Assembly: GCA_016401345.1 (NCBI GenBank)
Contig: JAEACG010000001.1
Span: 1 to 64,000 of the forward strand
Reading direction: 5' to 3'
From: Fictibacillus nanhaiensis
Lineage (GTDB): Bacteria > Bacillota > Bacilli > Bacillales > Fictibacillaceae
DNA length: 64,000 nt
Below, piece after piece: positions 7,905 through 15,855 of the stretch. The notes below the pieces were generated by a model. The model was not told the DNA's origin and ran no database searches. It worked only from the letters and a program-made list of their open reading frames with translations. Every line of letters begins with the position of its first letter. Within the stretch, counting starts at the first letter, position 1. A program made the position numbers and the translations under genes.

Positions 7905-8834
7905 ATGAATGAGCGCATATTGAAAGTAGAGCGATTAGGGAAATCGTTTAAAGATAAGAGAATTATTTCTGATATCTCTTTTGAAGTACATCGTGGTGAA
8001 ATCATGGGGATTCTTGGGCCGAATGGTGCTGGGAAATCTACAACGATCCGGAACATTATGGGCATTATGTATCCAGACGAAGGATCTATTCATTTTCATG
8101 GAAATTCTGAGATTCCTCGTCATAAGATAGGCTATTTGCCGGAGGAAAGAGGTTTATATAAAAACGTAAATGTGATGGATATCTTGCTTTATTTCGCCGA
8201 ACTTAAAGACTATCCACAAAAAAAGGCGAAGAAACGTGCTCTGGAGTATTTAGAAAAATTCGGACTTGCTGGTAAAGAGAACACAAAGGTAGAAGAGCTT
8301 TCAAAAGGGATGGGGCAAAAAGTTCAATTGATCGCGGCGATTATTCACGAACCAGAACTGCTTATTTTAGATGAACCATTTTCAGGTCTTGATCCTGTAA
8401 GTCAAGAAGTATTTAAAGAAGAAATTAAAGAACTTGCAGCCAATGGCACAGCAATTCTCCTGTCATCTCATCAGATGAACATGGTCGAAGAATTATGTGA
8501 TCGATTATTTATGATCCATCGAGGCAAGAAAGTGATCTATGGTGAGATGGAAGATGTAAAGAGAGAATACGCAAACTTCAAATGTACGATTATTGGTGAC
8601 AACCCTGAAGAATTGTTGCGTAATATACCCTCTGTTCATCGCGTTGAAAGTAAAGAGGATCGAGCGATTCTTTACTTAGAGCAAGACGTACACATCCCGA
8701 CCTGGCTTAGAGAGCTGCCAGTAGAGTTGAATGTATATGAATTAATAATCGATCGTGTATCTCTTCATGAGATTTTTATTGATATCGCTTCTGATAAAAA
8801 CATGATTGTGAAAGAAGGTGTGAAATATGCGTAA
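7905..8834 (+). CDS. ABC exporter ATP-binding protein, NatA-like
   Basis: 309 residues. Walker A GPNGAGKST at 38-46, YLPEERGLYKNV Q-loop region, signature LSKGMGQK, Walker B LLILDEPFSGLD, switch His in LLSSHQMNMVEE. The YLPEERGLY pattern and a 100-residue C-terminal domain are typical of the NatA/DrrA export group. It overlaps the permease gene at 8827 by 8 nt, so the two almost certainly form one complex. Confidence 0.92.
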   Translation: MNERILKVERLGKSFKDKRIISDISFEVHRGEIMGILGPNGAGKSTTIRNIMGIMYPDEGSIHFHGNSEIPRHKIGYLPEERGLYKNVNVMDILLYFAELKDYPQKKAKKRALEYLEKFGLAGKENTKVEELSKGMGQKVQLIAAIIHEPELLILDEPFSGLDPVSQEVFKEEIKELAANGTAILLSSHQMNMVEELCDRLFMIHRGKKVIYGEMEDVKREYANFKCTIIGDNPEELLRNIPSVHRVESKEDRAILYLEQDVHIPTWLRELPVELNVYELIIDRVSLHEIFIDIASDKNMIVKEGVKYA

Positions 8835-10077
8835 CAGCTGGAAAGTAGCTAAGTGGGAACTTAAGCGGAACATGAAAAATAAATCTTTTATTATCTCACT
8901 CCTCTTGACGCCGCTATTATTTATCGTGTTCGCTAGTTTCCCTACACTCCTTGAAAAGCTGGAAGGAGAACCTGATTCAGAGAACGTTACAGTATATGTG
9001 AAGGATGAACTGAACCTTTTTGATGATATTGATTCATTGGTTAAGTCTCAAGATTTATCTTGGAAGATGGAAGAAGTGACAGGTGATTCAAAAAAGATAC
9101 TCAAAGAGATAGAATCATCCGAAAACCAAGCTTATGTGGCATTGACAGATAATGCGGTAAAAACAGGAGAAGTGAAGGTTTTCACAAGTAATGAAATGCC
9201 TGACACCTTTTCAAGTGAAGTGCAGTTTCTACAAGAGCCACTGCGTCAGGTGAAATTTGATCAGCTTAACCTTTCTCCTGAAGTCGTTCAATCGATAACA
9301 AAAGGGATAGAGATCAAGTCAGAAGAAGCTTCAACACAAACTGATTCAGGCTCTCTAAATCCGTCAGATAAACAGAGTGCGGATGACAGCTCAATGGAAC
9401 GCATCATCCCAGGAGCATTTGCTGGTATCGTCCTTTTTTCAATCGTTATGACAGGTATGATGATCTTCCAGAGTGCCTCTCAAGAAAAGAAGGAAAAAGT
9501 AGCTGAGATTGTATTATCCTCCGTAACACCTGGAGACTTAATGCAAGGGAAAATCATCGGTTATTTCATATTAGGACTTGTTCAAGTAGGAACTTGGCTA
9601 TTACTCGTTGTTCCGATTGCAGCATGGAGATATGAGCTGCCAGTCATGGAATATCTCTTTGTACCGGAACTATTGCTCTTGCTAGCGATCTCTATAGCCG
9701 GTTACTTGATGTTTGCTGCTATTTTCGTTGGTATTGGTGCAACGGTTGAAGATATGACAGCTACAAGCAATTTTCAAGGAATCGTCATGATGCTGCCGTT
9801 TCTTCCGCTTATATTTCTCGGCCCTATTTTGGCAAACCCGAGCGGAATCATTGCTCAAGTTGCCACATATTTTCCACTTACATCTCCAAGCATCCTTATC
9901 CTTCGCCTATCCTTATTGGATGAATGGCCGTGGGTCGAGATCATTATTGCATTAGTTATCTTGTTAGCTAGTATTTGGCTGTTGATGAAATTAGCTGGAA
10001 AAGTGTTTAAGACAGGTATATTACTTTATGGAAAAAATGCGACACCAAGTGAGATTTGGAAGTGGCTGCGCTACTAG
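8827..10077 (+). CDS. ABC-2 type export permease, NatB-like
   Basis: 416 residues. One N-terminal helix (about 20-40) precedes a large extracytoplasmic region (45-190) that is acidic and serine-rich (TQTDSGSLNPSDKQSADDSS). Five or six C-terminal helices follow, including the conserved QSASQEKKEKVAEIVLSSV cytoplasmic loop of ABC-2 exporters. It pairs with the ATPase at 7905. NatAB of B. subtilis exports sodium; this sequence shares the architecture, but the substrate here cannot be deduced. Confidence 0.88.
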   Translation: MRNSWKVAKWELKRNMKNKSFIISLLLTPLLFIVFASFPTLLEKLEGEPDSENVTVYVKDELNLFDDIDSLVKSQDLSWKMEEVTGDSKKILKEIESSENQAYVALTDNAVKTGEVKVFTSNEMPDTFSSEVQFLQEPLRQVKFDQLNLSPEVVQSITKGIEIKSEEASTQTDSGSLNPSDKQSADDSSMERIIPGAFAGIVLFSIVMTGMMIFQSASQEKKEKVAEIVLSSVTPGDLMQGKIIGYFILGLVQVGTWLLLVVPIAAWRYELPVMEYLFVPELLLLLAISIAGYLMFAAIFVGIGATVEDMTATSNFQGIVMMLPFLPLIFLGPILANPSGIIAQVATYFPLTSPSILILRLSLLDEWPWVEIIIALVILLASIWLLMKLAGKVFKTGILLYGKNATPSEIWKWLRY

Positions 10078-10134
10078 ACCGTTTATTGATGGTGACTCAT
10101 TAAATTAACAAAAAATAAGAAAGGAGTTATGCCG

Positions 10135-10323
10135 ATGACAAAATTATTTTATAGCGGTTTGAAGTATGGAGAAGCTGATGTTCAAATAACAATAATGGTA
10201 GATATACAAAATGATTGGTGTGAAATTACACACACCAATCAAGTGTCACAAGTAATGAATAAAACTACAGGTGAATATATCCAAGTGAATCGAAATACGT
10301 TAAAGTGTGAGATTGTTTCCTAA
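10135..10323 (+). CDS. Small soluble protein of unknown function
   Basis: 62 residues, mostly predicted beta strand (DVQITIMVDIQNDWCEITHT), no recognised domain. ATG at 10135 is preferred over 10129 because AAGGAG at 10121-10126 is then 8 nt away. The coding sequence contains a perfect 10-bp inverted repeat at 10213-10222 and 10231-10240. It is followed by a strong terminator and may be read through from the ABC operon. Not recognised. Confidence 0.6.
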   Translation: MTKLFYSGLKYGEADVQITIMVDIQNDWCEITHTNQVSQVMNKTTGEYIQVNRNTLKCEIVS

Positions 10324-10342
10324 TTAAATCTATTAAACTTTG

Positions 10343-10372
10343 TGTGACTGGACATACCAGTCACATTTTTTT
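10343..10372 (+). terminator. Rho-independent terminator
   Basis: Perfect 9-bp stem (TGTGACTGG with CCAGTCACA), 5-nt loop and seven T. It ends the ABC operon and the small gene. Confidence 0.9.
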
Positions 10373-10425
10373 GAATTTTAAGTGTCTTGAGGTTGCATAT
10401 TTAGTCTTTTAACTTCCGAAATGTA

Positions 10426-11361
10426 TCATTTCTCTTCCCAGTTAAGTGGAGGCTTATTTAATTGTGGCTGGTATCCCAATTCTTTTGAGGCAGCCACAAT
10501 GAACTCTTTTCTAAAAAAGAAGCTTCTGTGGTATACAATCTTGTTATTTTCGATTTCTTGATATTGAATATCGTGTACAAGCTGACCTTGATCCGTTTCA
10601 GCCAATACCACAATGACATGTTTACCCCATAGCTCACATTCAATAGCATGATGTCCAGGTAAGCCGTATGAAAGTGACCCATTTATGATTTCCTCTTTGT
10701 TTACTTCTAGGAAACCTAATGATGCTTCGTAATGTGCTTGATCACTTATAAGAGATAGCACTCCTTTTAGATCACCATGATTAAATGCCTTCAAATAGGC
10801 TTGTATCGTCTTTGATTGTTGAGGTGTATTTTCAAGCATGGGTTTAATCGAATGATCTCTATTGGTTTGTAATTTATTTTTCATTCTTCTCACTGAAGCA
10901 TACACAGCGCCAGGCGTTGTTTTTACGATACTCGCAACTTCATCAGCTTGAAAGCGAAAGATCTCCAAAAGAAGAAACACTGCTGTTTGTCGTGGGGAAA
11001 AAAGGGCATCTAATTTTACTAGAGCTTCTTCTAACTCCAGATTGTCCGACAATTCTTCAAAAGCTTCATTGTTTTCCTGTAGTTCGCCGAGTGTTCTTTT
11101 TTCTTTTCGACACTGGTCGATCCAAGTGTTGGTTGCGATGCGAAATACATAGGATTTTAAGTTAGTAGGATGCCATCTTGTAAAAAGACCACCAAGTACT
11201 TTTAGTATCGTTTCTTGATACAAGTCTTCACCATCCCATGGTGAACCCGTAAGATATCTGCAATAGTTCCATAAAGGTTCACTAATATTACATATTTCTT
11301 CATCAAGTCTTTGTCTTATTTCATTTGATTGCTCATGAAGTGTTTTTGTTGTTTGAGACAT
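10426..11361 (-). CDS. Sigma-70 family factor with C-terminal SnoaL-like domain (SigJ-type)
   Basis: 311 residues. Region 2 covers LWNYCRYLTGSPWDGEDLYQ and FRIATNTWIDQCRKEKRT. Region 4 covers FSPRQTAVFLLLEIFRF and the helix-turn-helix ADEVASIVKTTPGAVYASVRR. From about residue 185 there is an NTF2/SnoaL-like fold (YLKAFNHGDLKGVLSLISD). ECF factors of this ECF41/SigJ type carry their own regulatory C-terminal domain instead of a separate anti-sigma, and none is seen here. A good AAAAAGGAGG site precedes the ATG. It diverges from the serine hydrolase gene, a possible target. Confidence 0.88.
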   Translation of the reverse strand: MSQTTKTLHEQSNEIRQRLDEEICNISEPLWNYCRYLTGSPWDGEDLYQETILKVLGGLFTRWHPTNLKSYVFRIATNTWIDQCRKEKRTLGELQENNEAFEELSDNLELEEALVKLDALFSPRQTAVFLLLEIFRFQADEVASIVKTTPGAVYASVRRMKNKLQTNRDHSIKPMLENTPQQSKTIQAYLKAFNHGDLKGVLSLISDQAHYEASLGFLEVNKEEIINGSLSYGLPGHHAIECELWGKHVIVVLAETDQGQLVHDIQYQEIENNKIVYHRSFFFRKEFIVAASKELGYQPQLNKPPLNWEEK

Positions 11362-11441
11362 TTTAAAAAATTCCCTCCTTTTTTACCGTTCACTATGTAA
11401 AACGAATTTAATATAGAAAATTATACGCTTCTTTTAAATTT

Positions 11442-11470
11442 TTTACAGAAAAATTCAATTATGGTATGGT
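11442..11470 (+). promoter_or_regulatory. SigA-type promoter for the serine hydrolase gene
   Basis: TTTACA at 11442-11447 and TATGGT at 11465-11470 are separated by exactly 17 nt, 45 nt before the start codon. Confidence 0.5.
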
Positions 11471-11514
11471 TCAATTGGATATAAATTACAAATTTAACGG
11501 AAGGAGTAATACAT

Positions 11515-12297
11515 ATGGAAAGAGTTGTAACATCACTAAAGACTGTTGAATCCGATCAAGTAGGCATAATCATCTATTCAACGAAACTGCAAGAAGTTGT
11601 ATGTTCATTTAGTTCTAACTTGATTGTTCCACTAGCTTCGGCCGCAAAAGTAGTAATTGGATATTGCGTAACAAAATGGGTGGAGAGAGGCTTGTTTCAT
11701 TGGAATGACTTAATTGAGGATTTTCAACTCGATAAAGAGGAGAACAGTGCCATATTATTTCCACATTTTCAAGGTATACTGTCTTTGTCTTTAGGTACTC
11801 TCGTTGAAGTGATGATCACATGTCACGATAGTAAAGCTGCTGATAGCATTGTGAATTACTGTGGAGGGTGGAAGAAGTTAAATGCAGAGCTTAGTCGAGA
11901 GTACAATCACTTCAATCTCACTTCAAATCCCCGCGATCTTGAAAATAGCGGAGAAATCGGTGAAGTGCTTCATATATTAAAAGCGATATATAATGGATAT
12001 CACGCTGAACCTCAATTGTGGTTACCAGTAATGAACGGTCTAGTTCGTCCTCAAGATCACCTTGACGGAATTCCAAACCATATGTTGAATCACATGAGCG
12101 GTGGTTTAGAGAATTTAGTGGTGGATATAGGAATTTTAGGAGAATTCCATCAAGATCCGTTGCTCTATGTACTAGGAGTTAAAGATATCCCGAATCGTTA
12201 TTCAAACGCTTTATCTGATGAAAGAATAGTAGAATCTATGAAGTTGTTGTACCACGAATATACCAAACAAAGAAAAGAACAGATGACAATGGAGTGA
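11515..12297 (+). CDS. Serine hydrolase, class A beta-lactamase-like
   Basis: 260 residues. ASAAKVVIGYCV supplies an SxxK catalytic pair (Ser42, Lys45), and ITCHDSKAAD stands where class A enzymes have the SDN motif. A clear KTG triad is missing; SGGLENLVVDIG is the nearest equivalent. There is no signal peptide, so the protein is predicted to be cytoplasmic, which argues against a true secreted beta-lactamase. It forms a two-gene unit with the phosphotransferase 4 nt downstream. The fold is likely; the reaction is unknown. Confidence 0.75.
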   Translation: MERVVTSLKTVESDQVGIIIYSTKLQEVVCSFSSNLIVPLASAAKVVIGYCVTKWVERGLFHWNDLIEDFQLDKEENSAILFPHFQGILSLSLGTLVEVMITCHDSKAADSIVNYCGGWKKLNAELSREYNHFNLTSNPRDLENSGEIGEVLHILKAIYNGYHAEPQLWLPVMNGLVRPQDHLDGIPNHMLNHMSGGLENLVVDIGILGEFHQDPLLYVLGVKDIPNRYSNALSDERIVESMKLLYHEYTKQRKEQMTME

Positions 12298-12301
12298 TGT
12301 G

Positions 12302-13222
12302 ATGAGTTACAAACTTCCTGATACATTCATTAAACAGATTATAGGTGTTCATGGAGAAAAGGCTAGTGAATGGTTAGGTCATTTTGAAGAGATACTCACT
12401 GACTGCGAAAAAATCTATGATCTTCATATCCAACAGCCTTTCATTCTTTCATACAATTTCGTTGCTCCGGCTTTAAGGAGTGATGGAAGTGAAGTGGTTT
12501 TAAAAATTGTGATCGATCAGAAAGAATTCGAAGCCGAGCTACTTGCACTTCAGCTTTTATCAGGTGAAAGTACAGTTAAAGTGTTAGCGTTCGAGAGGGA
12601 ACGAGGCACTATGATTCTTGAACGAATACAGCCAGGACAAACTTTAGCAGAAATAGAAGATGATGATGAGGCTACAATAATTGCTGCCAATGTGATGAAG
12701 AAGTTAATGATTCCTGCCCCAGTTGATTCTAACCTTCCGACTGTTCTTGATCGTAAAAATAGTTTGAAACGAATCTATCAAAATTACAACAGTTATCTAC
12801 CTGTTTCAAAAGCAACCATTGAAGAGGCTTTATTTATTACTGAAGGATTAAACACTTCTATAGAGAAGACATATTTACTTCATGGCGATCTTCACCACTA
12901 CAATATACTAGCAAATGGAGATTCTTGGACTGCGATCGATCCAAAGGGTTTAATCGGAGACCGAGAATATGAGGTTGTTCAATATTTGCTGAATAAATTA
13001 CCTGAACATGGAGTGGAAGAGATAATAGAAAAACGAATTGATATTTTTGTAGATGTATTGAATCTGAATAAAGAACGAGTTTTGTTAAGAGCCTATTCAC
13101 ATGCTGTGTTAGCAACTTGTTGGACAATTGAAGATGGTCAAATGCAAGACAGCTTTTTAAATACCATTCAGATCTTCAAAAACTTAGTGAGTAAATACAT
13201 ACATAAAGACGCACTTCTCTAG
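12302..13222 (+). CDS. APH(6)/hydroxyurea-type phosphotransferase
   Basis: 306 residues of the aminoglycoside phosphotransferase fold. VVLKIVID contains the ATP-binding Lys. LLHGDLHHYNIL has the Brenner motif with catalytic Asp, and AIDPKGLIGDREYEV is the metal-binding DxxG-like segment; this spacing is typical of the streptomycin 6-phosphotransferase/hydroxyurea phosphotransferase group. GTG at 12299 is also possible, but ATG at 12302 sits 7 nt after GGAG. It is coupled to the hydrolase gene. It may phosphorylate an aminoglycoside or another small metabolite; resistance is not shown. Confidence 0.8.
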   Translation: MSYKLPDTFIKQIIGVHGEKASEWLGHFEEILTDCEKIYDLHIQQPFILSYNFVAPALRSDGSEVVLKIVIDQKEFEAELLALQLLSGESTVKVLAFERERGTMILERIQPGQTLAEIEDDDEATIIAANVMKKLMIPAPVDSNLPTVLDRKNSLKRIYQNYNSYLPVSKATIEEALFITEGLNTSIEKTYLLHGDLHHYNILANGDSWTAIDPKGLIGDREYEVVQYLLNKLPEHGVEEIIEKRIDIFVDVLNLNKERVLLRAYSHAVLATCWTIEDGQMQDSFLNTIQIFKNLVSKYIHKDALL

Positions 13223-13241
13223 ATTGAGAAGTGCGTTTTTT
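13210..13241. terminator. Terminator overlapping the phosphotransferase stop codon
   Basis: A 10-bp stem (CGCACTTCTC with GAGAAGTGCG), 6-nt loop and six T. The stop codon TAG at 13220-13222 lies at the stem-loop junction. It may also act on the convergent reductase gene. Confidence 0.88.
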
Positions 13242-13250
13242 GGTTGGGTT

Positions 13251-14162
13251 TTAAACCACTCTTATGACAACATTACCTTTCTTACGTCCAGTTTCAACGT
13301 ATTCATGAGCTTCTGAAATTTGGTCTAGCTTATAATGACGATCGATGACGGGTATCATTTGACCAGATTCAATTCGTTTCTTTAAGAATTCTAGATCTTC
13401 TGTACGCTCTTTTGCAATACCTTGCCCATCAACGGTTACGAATTTACCGTTAGCTGTTAATGCATTTTGACTTTTAGACGTTGATGTTTTTCCTACAGCG
13501 TCAAAAATGATATCGTATTTTTTATCCGATTTTGTAAAATCCTCTCTTGTATAATCTACTACATGATCAGCTCCTAATGATTTAACCAGTTCTAGATTGG
13601 TTGAACCGCACACAGCTGTTACTTCAGTATCAAAAAACTTGGCAAGTTGGACAGCGGCTGTTCCTACAGCTCCAGAGGCACCATAAATCAGAACCTTTTG
13701 TCCGCTTTGAATCTTCCCTTTTCTTAAAAAATGCAGCGCTGTAGTCCCTCCAAAGGGAATGGCAGCGGCTTCTTCAAAAGTTACATTCTGTGGTTTATGT
13801 GTGACAATTCCGTCTTCAGGGAGGCAAATATACTCTGCATGTGCGCCAAATCGCATTCCGGTCATGGCATACACGTCATCTCCTTTTTTAAACCGAGTAA
13901 CACGTTGGCCGACTTCTTCTACAACTCCTGCTAATTCAACTCCTAAAATCGGTTTTCTCGGTTTTCGTATACCAAGGAATAAGCGCATCGGAAGCCAATA
14001 TAATAGAGGACTATTAAAGCCACGAACTCTGACGTCCCCAGTTGTTACTGTAGTAGCATGGATTTTGATCAGTATCTCGTTTTCTTTAGGCGATGGTTTT
14101 GGAACTTGTTGTAGGCTAAGTACTTCTGGCGTACCATACTTCAGACATAATACAGCTTTCAT
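13251..14162 (-). CDS. Zinc-independent NAD(P)-dependent alcohol dehydrogenase/quinone oxidoreductase
   Basis: 303 residues of the medium-chain dehydrogenase family. The N-terminal GroES-like domain contains EILIKIHATTVTTGDVRVRG and ILGVELAGVVEEVGQ. The nucleotide-binding site is VLIYGASGAVGTAAVQLAKF. The catalytic-zinc ligands of alcohol dehydrogenases are not present at the usual positions, so a quinone-reductase (Zta1/QOR) type enzyme using NADPH is more likely. An AGGAGG site precedes the ATG. Single gene. Confidence 0.88.
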   Translation of the reverse strand: MKAVLCLKYGTPEVLSLQQVPKPSPKENEILIKIHATTVTTGDVRVRGFNSPLLYWLPMRLFLGIRKPRKPILGVELAGVVEEVGQRVTRFKKGDDVYAMTGMRFGAHAEYICLPEDGIVTHKPQNVTFEEAAAIPFGGTTALHFLRKGKIQSGQKVLIYGASGAVGTAAVQLAKFFDTEVTAVCGSTNLELVKSLGADHVVDYTREDFTKSDKKYDIIFDAVGKTSTSKSQNALTANGKFVTVDGQGIAKERTEDLEFLKKRIESGQMIPVIDRHYKLDQISEAHEYVETGRKKGNVVIRVV

Positions 14163-14312
14163 AGTGAACCTCCTGTTAAATTCGTTTATTCATCTTATGT
14201 TGATGATTGAATTAAAAATGCTTTATAAGTTTGAAGGTATAAGAAGGAAAAATGAGTTTTTTAAGGAATGAAATATGAATCGCAAATTATAGACATAAAC
14301 GGAGGACAGCTT

Positions 14313-14603
14313 ATGAAGTCACTGAAACATTTTTTCTTTAAACGATCCAAAAACAATGTCGGAGAGCTTTGTGGACTTATTGTGATCTTAACGATTATTC
14401 AATTTGTGGATTTTGAACGTATTTGGGATGAGCCCCTTAACTTTTTCATTTTCATTTTAGGAAGTGGGACCTTGTATCGAATACTTGACGAACTCTTTGA
14501 AAAGATCCTTGGAGATAAAAACATAGTTATAGGAAGCCGCTACACATTCGTTACAATTTTTGTATTTGTATTCGTAGTGAATATGTTTGAAAATCCGCTA
14601 TGA
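14313..14603 (+). CDS. Small membrane protein of unknown function
   Basis: 96 residues: a basic N-terminus (MKSLKHFFFKRSKNN), then helices at about 18-32, 40-55 and 75-93. The frame opens earlier (14268), but GGAGG at 14301-14305 is 7 nt before ATG 14313. Its stop overlaps the next small gene (ATGA), so the two are coupled. Not recognised. Confidence 0.65.
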   Translation: MKSLKHFFFKRSKNNVGELCGLIVILTIIQFVDFERIWDEPLNFFIFILGSGTLYRILDELFEKILGDKNIVIGSRYTFVTIFVFVFVVNMFENPL

Positions 14604-14773
14604 AATTAACACTTTTTAATAGTTTTTTCACGGCAATTGCAATTGTGTTCATACAATATTTGTTTGAAAGAATGAAGTACAAAGGAACACCATTGAAACG
14701 AACTGGACTTGTAATGATTGAAGTTATTATTTTTACGCTGATTCTATTTTATGGGAGTAAATTATTCAATTAG
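14600..14773 (+). CDS. Very small membrane protein, coupled to the preceding gene
   Basis: 57 residues: MKLTLFNSFFTAIAIVFIQY, a basic loop (ERMKYKGTPLKRTG) and a second helix (LVMIEVIIFTLILFYG). The ATG overlaps the previous stop codon by the ATGA arrangement, which supports translation by coupling; no separate ribosome site is needed. Two helices with a basic loop make a hairpin-in-membrane topology likely. Family unknown. Confidence 0.6.
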   Translation: MKLTLFNSFFTAIAIVFIQYLFERMKYKGTPLKRTGLVMIEVIIFTLILFYGSKLFN

Positions 14774-14786
14774 TGGGTGAAAAATC

Positions 14787-15266
14787 ATGCCGGCATACGG
14801 AAAATATCTTCTTTATATTGTTGAACATAAATTGAATGTCTTTATAGAATGCTGGAAGTTAGGACTTTATGTTCAAGCATTTACACATGATCTATCTAAA
14901 CTTCATCCAGCTGAGTTTTTTACATATGCTAAGAAATTTTATTCAGATGAGAAGCCCAGTGAAGTGGAATGGCAATATGCTTGGCTTCATCATCAACATC
15001 ACAATAAACATCATTGGAATTATTGGGTGGTAGATCAGCTTAAAAAAGAAGCGGTTCCGATTCCCCGAAAGTATGTATACGAGATGATCTGTGATTACAA
15101 ATCTTTCTCAAGAAGATGGGGAAGAAAACGATCAGGACCCACCATTTCGGATCGCTTGATCGCCAATCTTTTAACGGATCGTGTAATTCTACATCCTGAC
15201 ACAAGGAAAGAATGTGCACAAATAATTGAAAAGTTGAAACCCGAGAATGCTCAGAAATCAATCTGA
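14787..15266 (+). CDS. DUF5662-like metal-binding protein
   Basis: 159 residues rich in histidine: FTHDLSKLHPAEF near residue 30 and WLHHQHHNKHHWNYW near residue 70, a pattern resembling the HD-type metal site of DUF5662 proteins. A short GTGGGTGA site precedes the ATG. It ends on a hairpin terminator. A hydrolase role is plausible from the metal ligands but unproven. Confidence 0.75.
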   Translation: MPAYGKYLLYIVEHKLNVFIECWKLGLYVQAFTHDLSKLHPAEFFTYAKKFYSDEKPSEVEWQYAWLHHQHHNKHHWNYWVVDQLKKEAVPIPRKYVYEMICDYKSFSRRWGRKRSGPTISDRLIANLLTDRVILHPDTRKECAQIIEKLKPENAQKSI

Positions 15267-15275
15267 GTATTTTTT
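15246..15275 (+). terminator. Terminator overlapping the stop of the DUF5662-like gene
   Basis: AATGCTCAG pairs with CTGAGTATT (9 bp, one G-T pair) around an 8-nt loop, followed by a T run. Confidence 0.7.
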
Positions 15276-15297
15276 ATTGAAAATAATTGTAAAATAT

Positions 15298-15323
15298 TGC
15301 AACTTTTTTTATGGTTAAAACGT
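15298..15323 (+). promoter_or_regulatory. ECF-type promoter, probably autoregulated by the downstream sigma factor
   Basis: TGCAAC at 15298-15303 followed after 17 nt by CGT at 15321-15323. This matches the Bacillus ECF pattern (AAC in the -35, CGT in the -10). It lies 26 nt before the sigma gene's start, where ECF autoregulation normally acts. Confidence 0.6.
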
Positions 15324-15348
15324 GGTTGATTTGAAAGGGGGAGCGGTT

Positions 15349-15855
15349 GTGGAACTGGAGGATGTATATAAACACTATATGAATGACCTGTACCGCTATT
15401 TGTACTCTCTTTCGAAAAATCACCATGTTGCGGAGGATTTGGTGCAAGAAGCATTTTACCGAGCTTATCTAACCTTGGCAGACTATGAGATTAACAACAT
15501 TAAAGCTTGGTTGTTTAAAGTTGCGTATCATGCATTTATCGATCACCAAAGAAAGAATAAAAAAACGATTGTTACGGATGAGATTAAAGAAAATGTAGAT
15601 ATGAGAGAAAATACACCAGAAAGTAAGATGCTAGAAAAGGAATCATTTTTATTATTAATGGAGGATTTAAAGTGTTTAAAAGAGATTGAAGAACAAGCTG
15701 TTCTGTTGTGCGATTTGAATGAACTTAGTTATCAAGAAGCAGCTGAGATTTTAAACATAAAGCTGAACACATTAAAAAGCCATATTTCAAGAGGTAGAAA
15801 AAAGCTAGTGGAACGTGTTAAGGAAAGGATGAACCTAGATGAGCGACGAGCATAA
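15349..15855 (+). CDS. ECF RNA polymerase sigma factor
   Basis: 168 residues. Region 2: YKHYMNDLYRYLYSLSKNHHVAEDLVQEAFYRAY and WLFKVAYHAFIDHQRK. Region 4: LCDLNELSYQEAAEILNIKLNTLKSHISRGRKKL. GTG at 15349 is chosen because AAAGGGGGAG ends 5 nt earlier; the ATG at 15322 falls on the promoter. It overlaps the anti-sigma gene by 17 nt. SigM/SigY-like size and domain layout; the stimulus is unknown. Confidence 0.92.
   Translation: MELEDVYKHYMNDLYRYLYSLSKNHHVAEDLVQEAFYRAYLTLADYEINNIKAWLFKVAYHAFIDHQRKNKKTIVTDEIKENVDMRENTPESKMLEKESFLLLMEDLKCLKEIEEQAVLLCDLNELSYQEAAEILNIKLNTLKSHISRGRKKLVERVKERMNLDERRA

Noticed and set aside
11515-12297. True secreted beta-lactamase
   Set aside because: No signal peptide and no KTG motif.
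13759-14271. Plus-strand ORF of 170 codons across the quinone oxidoreductase gene
   Set aside because: Antisense to a well-recognised dehydrogenase; no ribosome site.
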